Shown in pieces: positions 1-11,000 of a stretch of 64,000 nucleotides of DNA (position 1 is its first letter; each line of letters begins with the position of its first letter). The translations under genes and the position numbers were made by a program. The notes beneath the pieces are model-generated. The model saw only the letters and a list, made by a program, of their open reading frames with translations. It was not told the DNA's origin and did not search any database. The stretch covers positions 2,051,001 through 2,115,000 of the forward strand of contig NC_058510.1 in assembly GCF_020382885.2 (NCBI RefSeq), given 5' to 3'. This stretch comes from Scatophagus argus (taxonomy: Eukaryota; Chordata; Actinopteri; Scatophagidae).

Positions 1-537
1 AGCCTTAAAGGGCACATTACGTCCATGTCAAATCATAAAGAACTGTGCAGGAGAAACTACATATGTCCGAGACATTTATCTGAGAAAGACAAATACAGAA
101 AAGGCTCAGCAGAGCAGCTTCTCTCGATTTCATCACATTTCAAGCTGCTTGAGGAAGAATCGAACCCTTCGCAGTGAGAAAACCTGTCGTATCGCCATCA
201 AACCCTTACGTTTCATCACATTTAGAGCCACATCGTCAGCATCTCAGCATCACCGTGCGTGAGAAACCCGTCAGTGGAAAGAAAAGTGAGTTAGCTACAG
301 TCTGTACGTGATATTATCTACTTCGATGAAGAGCTGCGGCCAGACAGGATGATCTCTGTCATGTTCTCTGATGGCATGAATTTGTTGTAGACATTTTTCT
401 TTACAGTTTAATGTCTTAAATCTTTGAAACTTTTGAAACCTGAGTTAAAGACTTTCAGTAAGAGTCTTCTGACGGTGTTTCAGGGAACATTTAAAGACTC
501 ATAACCTGCCTGTTCACGGAAGGTGGTTATAAAGCTC

Positions 538-543
538 TTTATT
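538..543 (-). promoter_or_regulatory. Poly(A) signal, Siglec-like copy 1
   Basis: AATAAA on the minus strand (TTTATT on plus), about 265 bp downstream of the copy 1 stop codon. No later gene on this strand starts before the window edge, so 1-807 is read as the 3' UTR and downstream flank of copy 1. Motif only; the cleavage site is not shown by sequence. Confidence 0.5.
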
Positions 544-807
544 ACAGCAGAGTGAATAAATACATGCAGGAACAATGGCTTCAGTTGTTCAGTTAAAAGG
601 TGGATACAGTACAGCATGAGGACTTATGGACAGATCATCCACATCACTCTGGCATCACCACCTGCCCTTAGCTCTAATGCAAATAAGCTCTTAGCCCTTA
701 GCCTTGTCGCGACACATATGGAGTCTCTGACAGCCGTTTCCAAACTGAAGGCAGTTAATCTGAACTCTGTTGAAAAGTATTTTATGTCTTGACACGAACA
801 AGACAAC

Positions 808-3800
808 TCATTGCTTCTTCACTTGAGCGTAGATATCGTCTGTGCCGCCAGCAGTCGGTGTTGAGCTGTTGGCCGGCTTGGACGTGTTGACCTGCGCATA
901 CAGCGTGTCCTCCTGCTGTCTGCTGTCCCGCACTGAGGACGAGGACGGTTCGGGTCTCCGCTTGGAGAAGTCGATCTCTCCGTAATGGATGTTTTCTTCT
1001 CCTGCTTCTGTCTGGCTCTGCAAAATCATGAGCCCAAAAGGAAATGAAATGAAATGAGAGGCACAGCTGTGGAGCCAGTGTGAACAGATGTAAAACGTTC
1101 AAAAGCTGAGCAGTTTTCCACAGGGACGTTCACTAGTTTCACACCTGAGTCTGTTGTGGAGTCTGTTGTGGAGTCTGTTGTGGAGCAGAACGTTTCTTCT
1201 TTAAAAGCCTGGAGGACGGGAGAAGCTTTGAGATGAACTAAACCGTGTCTTAGGTTAGCACACAGCGTGCCAGCAAAGTGTCAAAGGCTGATGGGTACTT
1301 TTACACGTGCGGCTAAAATGTCAGCGCCGCTAACTGTGTGATGTATCTGCCTCGACTTGTGACACTCACCAAACAAGAACAACAAGCAGACCGATGAGCA
1401 CCATGATCCCGATGATCCCTCCAACAACTGCTTGCCATTGAGAGCCAGCAGGAGCTCCTGAGAGAAAAACAAGACCGGCACAAAGCGCCAAATGATGACA
1501 AGCAACAGAGCTGAGGGAAGCTGCTTTGAAAGAACGGTTTTGTAAGCCACCTGTTGCTCCACACTGGAAGAAGTTGAACTGCAGCCAAGCCACACGAGTG
1601 AGAAAACCAGAACAGACAACCGAAGCTACGACAAAATGCACCAACTTCTGTTCACGCTTAAATAGCAATAATCAGTACTTGTGACCAACTCGCACTTGAT
1701 GTATTCATGGTTTCTGTTGCTTTTGGAGTTCAGAATTGGATAAATGAGGTAAGTGGGGTAAAGTGGGAGGCTGAGTGCTCCCCATCCAACACCCAGCGAT
1801 GAACTTGGCCTTCGTTTTGATCTGAACGACACACCTGTAGCTGTGGAGTGATGACAACATCCGTCCACAGACAGACAGACTGACAAATGAGGCACGTGGT
1901 GAAGAACTCAGGTTTCTGTGGTAGCTTCTGCCACAATAATACCATTCTTTGACCAAAATTAGCACTTTTTTATGCAAGGATAAACCCACTAAAAATGGGC
2001 GACTGACTCCTTTCTCATTAGCAGCAGACGAGTTGGACTTTCTGTATCGTTTGCTTGGTGTGTCATGTTCGATGTCGCCAATGCGCCGGAAAAGAAAGAA
2101 TAGAAATCAGCAGAACATGAATGTCAACAGACCAGGAGGCTTTCGAGCTTGTCAATAACTTTTTGAATTTTTTTACAGACTGACAAGGTGAAAACACAAC
2201 CAGCCACACAGTCGCAGCTGGTAAAAAACAAATTATACAGCAACAAGACACTTTTAGCATACAGCAAGAAGACGAACGAAGAGGAAAAACAGATAAGATT
2301 GAAGCCAGTGGATTTGGTAAAGTGACTGTACTACCTTCAATATCAATACGGATTATTGATGAGTGATTGCCAAGCTCATTTGTGGCCACGCAGTAATAAA
2401 CTCCTCCTTCTGTCACATTAAAGCTGTAAAAGTGTCCTTCAGATACCAACGTGGGTCCATCTTTGCTGATCCTGAACCAGCTGAAGCTGACAGGAGGTTT
2501 GGCTCTGCTGGAGCAGGTCAGGTTCACCCAGCTACCTGCTGACACCAAACCTGATGGACTGATGGACACTGAGGTGTCCTTGGGAGCATCTGAGGACAAA
2601 TGTGAGATGAACTTTATTCATTAAAGCCAGATGACATCATCATGTGCTGACAGGAAACAAACTCTGGTTGTCTCACATGACACACTGAGAGTCTTTGTCT
2701 CCTGGGCCGTCCTGACATCTTTTCCTTCATTCACAGGATATGTGGCAGAACAGGTGATGTTGTTTCCATCATGTTGGTCTGACAGAGTGATGGTCTCCTG
2801 GATTTTAGTTGTAAAGGTTCCATCTGCGTTTTCCTCCGTGTTGTTGCGAGTGTCTTGTTGGAGACTCCAGGTGAGTTGAGGAGGGGAGTGTGGACAGGGA
2901 GTGACAGCTGAGCAGGTTATAGTGACAGACTGCTCCTCCTTCAGATCACCTGAGATCTCACCTGAGATCTCAATTCTGGGCCTCGGAGGAGAATCTGTGC
3001 TTTGCCAAAGTTTGACCGTTTTAATGTCAAAGCGTAACAGCAGACTCAGTGTTTAATCAGAGTTTAGATTCGTGACAAAGAGAAAAACAACAGCATGACA
3101 GACTGACAGAAAGAAACAAAACTTACCTTGAACTCTTATTTGAACAGATTCACAAATATCTGTCGCCACGAGTGGTCGATTCTCAGCTCTGAAGTAGTAC
3201 CTGTCTGTGTAACTTGTTAATAAACTGGAAAACAGAGTGGTGCAGTCTTTCTCACTCAGGTTTCCAGTAATCCTCATTGGATAGGTTTTAACTGTCTCAC
3301 TACTGTTGAAGATCACATTTTCTGGTTTGCTGCCAAAAAATGGGTTACTTTTAATCCACACTCCAAAGGTTTTTCTGCTGCCGTCAAACTCTTGTTCTGA
3401 CCGAAATGTAAAGCTACATGGGATTTGCAAACAAGATCCATTCAGTGCTTCCATCTTCTTTGGTGCAGTAATGAAGAGGTCTGAATCACCAGGACAAGCA
3501 GCCAAAACACCTGTAAAATGAGTTTCATCGTGAACTAAATGATGATTATGTATTTACTGTTTGCACTGTGCATACAAACTACATACACACACACCCTTTT
3601 CACCGGAATAATTTATTTACCATTGTATTCATGTAAAATGTTTATATATGCTGTAAACCCCTGTCACTAATACAGTAAATATTATGTAATATTGTATTAC
3701 TACTTGCACTTGTACATAAATAATTCATTTAAACAAGAAGACAGCAACCTCTCCTGAATCCTCCACAACATCTACCTGCCCACAACATTTCCAGACAGAC

Positions 3801-3904
3801 ACCTGCGATCTTAGTAAGAGCTCACCTGAAACAAAGACGACACTCAGCGTGATGGCTGTCACCATATTCCCAGACACGACTGCAGTGACCCCCATCGCCT
3901 GCAT
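808..3904 (-). CDS. Siglec-like receptor copy 1 (inhibitory type, ITIM tail)
   Basis: Seven exons, coding: 3826-3904 (signal peptide), 3127-3510 (V-set), 2677-2994 (C2), 2335-2589 (second C2-like), 1370-1457 (TM), 1145-1208 and 808-1017 (tail). They sum to 1398 nt (465 aa) with consistent phases. If the second ATG at 3895 is used, the product is 462 aa; copies 2 and 3 have starts nearby, so the exact ATG is uncertain. The V domain has Siglec-style cysteines (CLQIPCSF, EKDCTTLF) and a YYFR motif (Arg near residue 134) at the position of the sialic-acid-binding arginine of mammalian Siglecs. The C2 domain has the extra Cys (TPCP) that pairs with the V domain in that family. The TM helix (GGIIGIMVLIGLLVVLVW) has no charge. 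The tail carries IHYGEI (ITIM), TLYAQV (ITSM-like TxYxxV) and DIYAQV. Expected role, inferred from the family: surface lectin that recruits SHP phosphatases to damp leukocyte signalling. Fish databases may call it CD22-like or MAG-like; orthology is not resolved. Confidence 0.88.
1145..1208 (-). repeat. Coding 12-bp tandem repeat in juxtamembrane exon of Siglec-like copy 1
   Basis: This short exon lies between the TM and ITIM exons. It has a strong pyrimidine tract and AG acceptor and a GTGTGA donor. In frame it reads LLKKKRSA, then PQQT three times, then ends in TQ. The 12-bp unit is repeated about three times (roughly 1148-1187). The equivalent exons of copy 2 (8502-8541) and copy 3 (15107-15143) are shorter and lack the repeat, so the linker between membrane and ITIM has grown by repeat expansion in copy 1. 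Confidence 0.7.
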
Positions 3905-6819
3905 GTACAAACACAGTAATGCAGTCACTTTTACAAAGTATTCAATCTGCTCTGTGCTAACACAGTTTACTCCATTTCAATTTAACAACTGTAAATTATT
4001 ACCTCTCTCTGTATCTGATAGGAAGTAAAATCAGTAAATAATTTTGCCTCACAGACAAAGCCCACAACAAAAAGAGCGGCGATTCTTTCAGTGGTGAAAA
4101 TGAATTTTACACATTTGGGCTGCAGCAGTTCAACAAACCGACTTCCCTCTTTAGCTGTTGTAATTTGTAACCACGCTGACTTCCTGCTGTGAGACCACGG
4201 AGCAAGGTGGTTTTCATATCACCAAACACTGGAGGTTTTCTCTTTTACTTTTCTCCTGTAAGTATTTCTCTTCCTCACACAAATCCTGGTGATGATGACG
4301 AAGATGCTGATCGATGCCGATACATTGACCCGAGTGAAAACTTGAACATGCTCGCATGTAACCAACAGTGGCTGACTTGTGGCCCGTCACCGTGGTAACA
4401 TTTCATCACTGCTGTTTAGCACTGCTGCTCTGATGTGAGATCAGTGAGGGGAAACGTTTTCATCACTTCTTCCAAATCTTATTTGTGTAAACTCCAGAAG
4501 ACAAATGGAAAGATTTTTTACACAGATTATTGAAGCTAAATCTGTTTTTATTATTCTCCATACACAAACATACAGGAAAAGTGGTGGGAAAAAATGCCAT
4601 GTATTTTCTTCCAATTATAAAAACAAGAACTCATTGGACTTTTTATTGGTCCAATCTGTTTTTCATTTGGAAGGATCCCTTATACATGAGAATTCATTGA
4701 ATTGAAATCTCTCCTATAAACTCATAACAGTAAGTAAGCAGCCTCCCAAAGCAGCAACTGGATCGTTCCTGCATCCTCTTTATTCCTGTTTCCCTCTCGG
4801 CTATCACATAGCTTGTATAACATTTATAGTATTTCCTGAAAATTCAGAGAACCAAATAAATAAACAAAATACATGTCTGCACAATACATACACATACACG
4901 GTGTAGGGTGTAGTTGTAGCTGTGAGTCCACTTTTTTGTATTGCAAGAGCTCCTGTTGCCTCCTGCCCTTCCTGTTGATAATTCTGAAGAAAGCATGAAT
5001 GCTGAAAGTCAGCCAAGATTTCAACACATCTCGTAACACGATGCGATCAACGGCTCTGGTTCACCTGCTACACACCAGCAGAGCTCAGTGTTTAAACAGT
5101 CCAGGTACAGTCTGGTAGAGACAAATGACCAGTCACGTTCACGTTCAGTTCAGAGCCAACAGATAAGCCAACCTGAAAGCCTCTGGGCTGAGGCAAGCCG
5201 GGAGAAGGCCGCACTGACACTGACAGGGCACTTCCAGCTCATACCCAATGATATTTCATCACATACTTTTAGGCAGATAAATCACTGTGTCACATAGTTT
5301 CTTTGTGTGTTTAAGCTGTTTTTAAAACAGCCTCCCATCTTAAAATGTGCAGCAGGAAATTCACCATACAGCAATTTCCTGTGAGGCAAGTAGAGAGAGA
5401 CAACACACACTTATATATCACATCCAAAGTCGGATCGATAAAGGCTGAGTTTGCAGTATATTCAGCTACGTTTCGGTTGGTTCATGTTTCTAAAGCAGCT
5501 CTGATTATGCAGAACGACGGTTTCTCAGCTGCTGATTATATCACAGAGAGGAGAGAAGCAACGAATTCTCAACCAAATGAGATAATGTCAATAACATTTT
5601 AATGGCTGCTGACGATTTGTCATCATCTTATCTAGATAATAAGAAATGTCTCAACTGCGATATAACTCCAGTAATTATCCCTCTTAGTTTTTCCTTGTTT
5701 GATACGTCCTGAATACATTTTCATATGTACAAATGACACTTTGACCAGTCAAAACTGACGTACAGATGTCTTTAAGTGGTTGATGGACATCAGTAAGTCC
5801 TCCGTCACTAGTAGGAATAACGATGACCAGAGAAAATGTAATTTCCCATTTCAGATATTTGCATTACTGGTATGTCTGTCTCCAATTCAGTTGGACTGGT
5901 CATGAAAGGGGCCGTAGATATCTCAAATGTGTTTTTTACTGGTTGCAATTGTATTGATGTCCGAAATGCAATCCAAAGTTACATTATGTACACAAAAGTA
6001 TTGAGACACCCAATATGTAGCTGTTTTTCACTGGTAAGAAGTGAATAATGGATACTGATGACCAACATTTTGACTGGTGAGAGTTGAATGACAAAACAAA
6101 GGAAATTAAAATGGATCTCTTGTTGAACAGCATTTTGGGACTACAACAACAACAACACAAGAGGTGTAGTTCAGTTTAATACAAAATTAACAATAAAAGA
6201 GAAGCAATGGAGGCAACACTACAAATAAATGATGAGATACTACACATAATAATAACAGCTTTTACTGTGTATAAAAATAAAAATAAATAGAACTGCGACT
6301 AGTTAAAATGACAATATGTTTCATGTAAAAATCAAACAGTTATCTGTCAGTGAGTCTGAACAGAAGTCAATGGTATGAGATCACCGGTTGTATTTCTCTT
6401 CCAGATACAATCAACATTTCCTCTACCAGGAAATCAAATGTTGATGTCAGACATTTTTACGAAAAGTAAACATCTTTAATGAGAATTTCTATGAGTCAAA
6501 ATTACATGATGACAAGTTGGCTTTTCTAACTCGTCAAAAAGCAACTGTCGACCTACAGTTTGTGCTGCCGCTGCTGATTAAATGTTAAAAGGGTTTGCCA
6601 CAATGTTGGAGTCTGTCACAGCAAATCAGCTGTGTGGTGGACCAGAAGCAGCCTCACTGGCAGAGAGTGACAACTCATTCAAGGAATTTGACAAGCTGCA
6701 CATGTCCAAGAAGAGCCTTCTTGAGTGCTGACAAAATGCGGAGAATTGCAGGCAGTGAACAACATTTTCTCGTAATGATTAGATCATTTGTTGGGATGGA
6801 ACACGTCCACGCGTTCATC
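3905..6819. other. Intergenic DNA between Siglec-like copies 1 and 2
   Basis: About 2.9 kb without a supportable gene; open frames here are short and lack splice or domain support. It should contain the 5' UTR and promoter of copy 1. Around 5988-6012 there is a sequence (CACAAAAGTATTGAGACACC) resembling the terminal repeat of fish Tc1-like transposons, but no matching partner was found nearby. The rest is AT-rich and featureless to me. Confidence 0.6.
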
Positions 6820-6827
6820 TTTTCTTC

Positions 6828-8046
6828 CAGGGACGTGCAGAGACCTCTGGTGGGGCAGGGGCTCAGTTTTTTTCTTTACGAGGCATCTTTCCACTGCAGA
6901 ATTCAATGTGTTTTATAGGTCAACATATAATGCATAAGAAACCTAGACACACTATAAACTAACTTGAAATTCTCCTTTATTAGCTAGACATCTTGGGCTA
7001 GACTTTTTTTTTTTTTTTTTTTTAAGAAATTTAGTAATATGTATTATGCTATTTAAATAATGATGACAGGATAGGGCTTTTTGACTGTTTGCAAAATAGT
7101 TGTATATGGGCTACTGGTGAATATTTTATGGATGTTCATATCCACGCACTTGGAAGAAGAATGAGCAGAGCAAAACCTGTTGTCAGTGCAAGATGAATCA
7201 GGGTATCACTAATAGCTGGTGATAGCTATAGACTGTATAGTAGCAGGGCATTGTATCTTAGTGATTTTTCAGAACCACTTTTTAGCCTTGTCATAGCCAA
7301 GTTCCAACTAGCTCTGTTGATAAGCTGGTGTCGCAGTTTCACGTGATCCTATGTTCGTGACAAAGACAGGACGTGCGTAATGGAACAGAACAATTTGGAA
7401 TCGGGTTCATTCAACTGTCATGCGTGCAGATTATCGTGTTATGGCGATTTAGAAAAGGTTTGCCTACTCCCCCTGCTTTATGAATTAAGTCAACTAACTT
7501 AAGGTTAAGTCAGGGCTACTATAAAATGGTAGTAGAGCCTGGTTCATCTTCTAGAATATTCGAAGCTGCCACATTACTAAATCGATGAGGTTGCTCTACA
7601 TTACACAACCCAATGCAAAAAACAGCCCTAAACAATGTATTAACTTGTCCTTTCACGAATCATACAACATGAATGGTCAGAAAAGGAATGAACACTGTGA
7701 TTCACTGCGACCTTACCACGCGCCTCTCCTTCTTGCATCGTCTCACTTGATGGCCGCATGCACACGCTTTCGATGGGTTCGCTGACCATGTGACGTCATG
7801 AATCGTGGCCGCAAGGTATTTAGGTGTAAAACGTTTTTCCCCCCAAATGTATAACTTCGCATATGATTTAGGAGACATTGTGGAGAACTTAGCTGTTGGA
7901 ACTCATTTATTTATTAAAAAAAAAAAATAATAAAAAAAAAACAAAAAACAAAAAAAAACAGCCCTGTCAAAAGGGCACTTTGAATGTCCATCAGGAAAAG
8001 GGCAGGTGCCTGAGCCCCTGTAGCCCCCCTTATCTGCACCTGCCTG
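6828..8046. mobile_element. Non-autonomous hAT-like DNA transposon with 8-bp target duplication
   Basis: The left end begins CAGGGACGTGCAGAG. The right end, read inward, begins CAGGCAGGTGCAGAT (12 of 15 match). The element is flanked on both sides by the identical octamer TTTTCTTC (6820-6827 and 8047-8054), the target-site duplication length typical of hAT elements. It is 1219 bp long with no transposase frame, so it is non-autonomous. Inside are a T-run near 7003-7025 and an A-rich stretch at 7916-7960. Subterminal sequence at both ends shares a C- or G-rich stretch (GGGGCAGGGGCTCA on the left; the reverse-complement counterpart lies near 8000-8035). The right end stops 35 bp from the stop codon of Siglec-like copy 2. 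Confidence 0.82.
7906..7915 (-). promoter_or_regulatory. Overlapping poly(A) signals for Siglec-like copy 2, inside the hAT-like element
   Basis: The minus strand reads AATAAATAAA here, giving two overlapping AATAAA hexamers about 170 bp past the copy 2 stop codon. They lie inside the 6828-8046 transposon, which implies that the transposon provides the 3' end of the transcript. Sequence motif only. Confidence 0.5.
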
Positions 8047-8081
8047 TTTTCTTCACTCGAGCACAGACGGACTGTGGGCCG

Positions 8082-11000
8082 TCAGCATCGTGTTAAAGTG
8101 TTTGCCATCTTGGACACTTTGACCTGTGCATACAGTGTGTCCTGATGCTGTCCACCGTCCTGCACCGAGGCCTGAGGTCCCCACCTGGAGAAGTCGATCT
8201 CCCCGTAATGGATGTCTTCGGTTGTTTTGGCTGTCTTTGGCTCTTCAGCTGTTAGGCTCTGTGAAAATGGACGAAACGAGAAAATGTTGTGAGGAGCTGA
8301 AGTTTTTGTTGCTGTGCCACAAAGAAATTATGTACTTGTAGATACCAGTGTATGAATAATGTGGGTTGTAAACAGGATGTTTCCTCACATTTCCTGTGTT
8401 TCTCCATGTTAACTGACTAATGAGTAACCTATTTGGTCAAGTCTACTTCCTGTGAGTGCAGTCAATGTGAACACACACTTCTGAACTTAGTATTTTCCTA
8501 CCTGTGTCAGCTGTAAAGTTGGATGTCTTGATTTTAACCACCTGGAAAACATAAGAAGGCAGTCAGAATAATTGTTTGTGTACTAATGATAATAATAACC
8601 TAAAGTCTTTATGTACTTGTGCATTTAACAGCTTTCATTGTTTACAGTTACAGAGTGCTTTAAACACAGTTCAAATCATCACTGAAAAAGACAGCAACTG
8701 CTGCCATTGCAATAAATACACAAAAGTGATTCATTTCACAAATTAAAGAGGTCTTTCACCTGTTTTAGATTTGAAAAGTGAATAAAAACATTTCAGATCT
8801 AAAACTTTGACTTTGTCAGAGTAATAACAGTAATATAGTTATAACATTGGGGATTTGATGAAGACACACTTTAAAATTAATTCATTTTTATCTGTAACTG
8901 GACTGATAATTGGAAAAAAATGCTGGATCCAATAATTGAGCCAGGCCGAAAATTTCCCATATCATAAGGATAATTAAGTCATATTTATAAAAGAGAAAGC
9001 AACAGGATTGTGTAACTGCAGTGATGTGGTTTGTTAGATTTAATTCACTATAAAAGAAGGTCTGGTTTCTGCAGATTGATTAACGTTTGAAGACCGGGAT
9101 CTAAAGTTTCTGTCAGCAACACTGATATCCACCCATTTCCAAAACTTAACACCAATTTAGCAAGTGAAGTTATGTGATATTTAGAGGCTCAAGAGAAAAG
9201 AATTATGTCATCTGCATAGAAATAAATATCTGTGTTGTTACATGTGCATTGTGACCCTGAGGCGGCATTTACACACAACAGTAGTGGTCCAACAATAGAA
9301 CTCTGAGAACTTTTGATTTTGAATTCTCAGTAACAGTAAAAATAAAAAAACACACTGAATTTAAGGAAGTGATACCGTCTGCATTCAATACCACATCTCA
9401 GTATAACCGAACACACACACACACACACACGAGTTTCATGCTAGCTATAGCCCTTCTCAAGGGACAGCGCTGCAAGCTCATTGAGAAAAAAAAAACAAAA
9501 ACATTGCCCCCCTAAAAAAGGAAACTATGAAACAAAAGAGATTAGCGCCGTGGTACAAATCTGAGATCCACAAGTTAAAGCAAAACACACAAAACTCGAA
9601 AGGTTGCCATGGATCATGTCTGGATCTCCTGCTGTGGTTCTGCTTGACACCGACGACTGTTATTAATGCCTGTTATATTTCTGCATTATTATTATTACTA
9701 CTCTTACTATTACTACCACTACTATCAAAATCATTATTGTTAATACTGTCATTGTCATTCCAATATTCTGTTGTTATCAGTGTCCCGCTCTCCATATCTC
9801 TCTTTCCCTCTGACTGAAAAGTGTGATGAGACAACTGCTGTTGTGATTTGGTGCTGTACAAATAAACTGAACTGAACTGAACTGAACTGATGATGGGATA
9901 TATTGATATTGATTGATATTCATTTGAGAAACTTACCAAACGGTCACAACCACACAGATGAGAACAATAATCCCGATGATTCCTCCAACAACTGGGCCCC
10001 ACGAGCTACCAGGCTGCTCTGTAATCAGCCAGATGCAAAAATGCTGTGGGTAACTTATGTGTGGAGACATGTGTGGAATTATTTTTACACACTTGAGTAA
10101 TGTCAGAAAACTTGAAAACAAATGTCGGCAAAGACAAAAGAGACACTTCTGCAAAACTCATTATGGAAATTCATTTGTTTCACTTGTGCTTTTTCATCTG
10201 TTACTGAAAGTTGTTTCTCTCCTGTCTTTACCCAGTGTCATTTTTCAAATCATACAGTAACTCAAAAAATCATCACACCTATTGAATTCAAGTTTTTACA
10301 TGACATACATAAATGAAATCTAATTTTATTACATAAGCTCAATGTGAGAGGTCACATTTAAGTTTTCATGTCATGTTGAGTCAATGAGTATAAATTATAT
10401 AACCTGATTATGATTTTATTACGGGAGACTGGGTTTCAAATACTTTACTTTTATATATAATACTTGAATAATAAACTGTTGAGGAAACACATTACTCTTA
10501 TATAGAAATTCTTAATATTTAATGAATAAACACATAAGGCTTATGTGTAAGTTTTATTTAATTCATACACACTGACTCAGCATGATAGAAAAAGCGTGAT
10601 TAGATTATGGGGATTCAATATGTAATTAACGTACAGTCAAAATTTTAAGAATCATCACTTTTGTTGTTTTCTGTATTTTCAGCCTCTTTGGTTTGTCATA
10701 TTGTCAAGTCAGCTTGTCCTTTTTAGATGTTTACCTTTGTTAGGCAGGTGGACATCTGATGATTGTTGTCTACCAAGGTGATTTGTGGCCACGCAGTAAT
10801 AAACTCCTCCTTCTGTCACATTAAAGCTGTAAAAGTGTCCTTCAGATACCAACGTGGGTCCATCTTTGCTGATCCTGAACCAGCTGAAGCTGACAGGAGG
10901 CTTGGCTCTGCTGGAGCAGGTCAGGTTCACCCAGCTACCTGCTGACACCAAACCTGATGGACTGATGGACACTGAGGTGTCCTTGGGAGCATCTGAGGAC

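Noticed and set aside
1949-2158. Plus-strand frame of 69 codons with a basic RRKRKNRN stretch
   Set aside because: Lies in an intron of copy 1, no domain, no splice context; basic run is compositional.
2063-2589. Open frame running from the third Ig exon of Siglec-like copy 1 into the intron, with a hydrophobic stretch
   Set aside because: The hydrophobic part lies past a proper donor (2329-2334) and the equivalent introns of the other copies do not keep it, so it is read as chance readthrough. A secreted or alternative isoform cannot be excluded without RNA data.
5988-6012. Tc1-like terminal repeat sequence
   Set aside because: No matching opposite end or transposase remnant found nearby, so a full element is not called.
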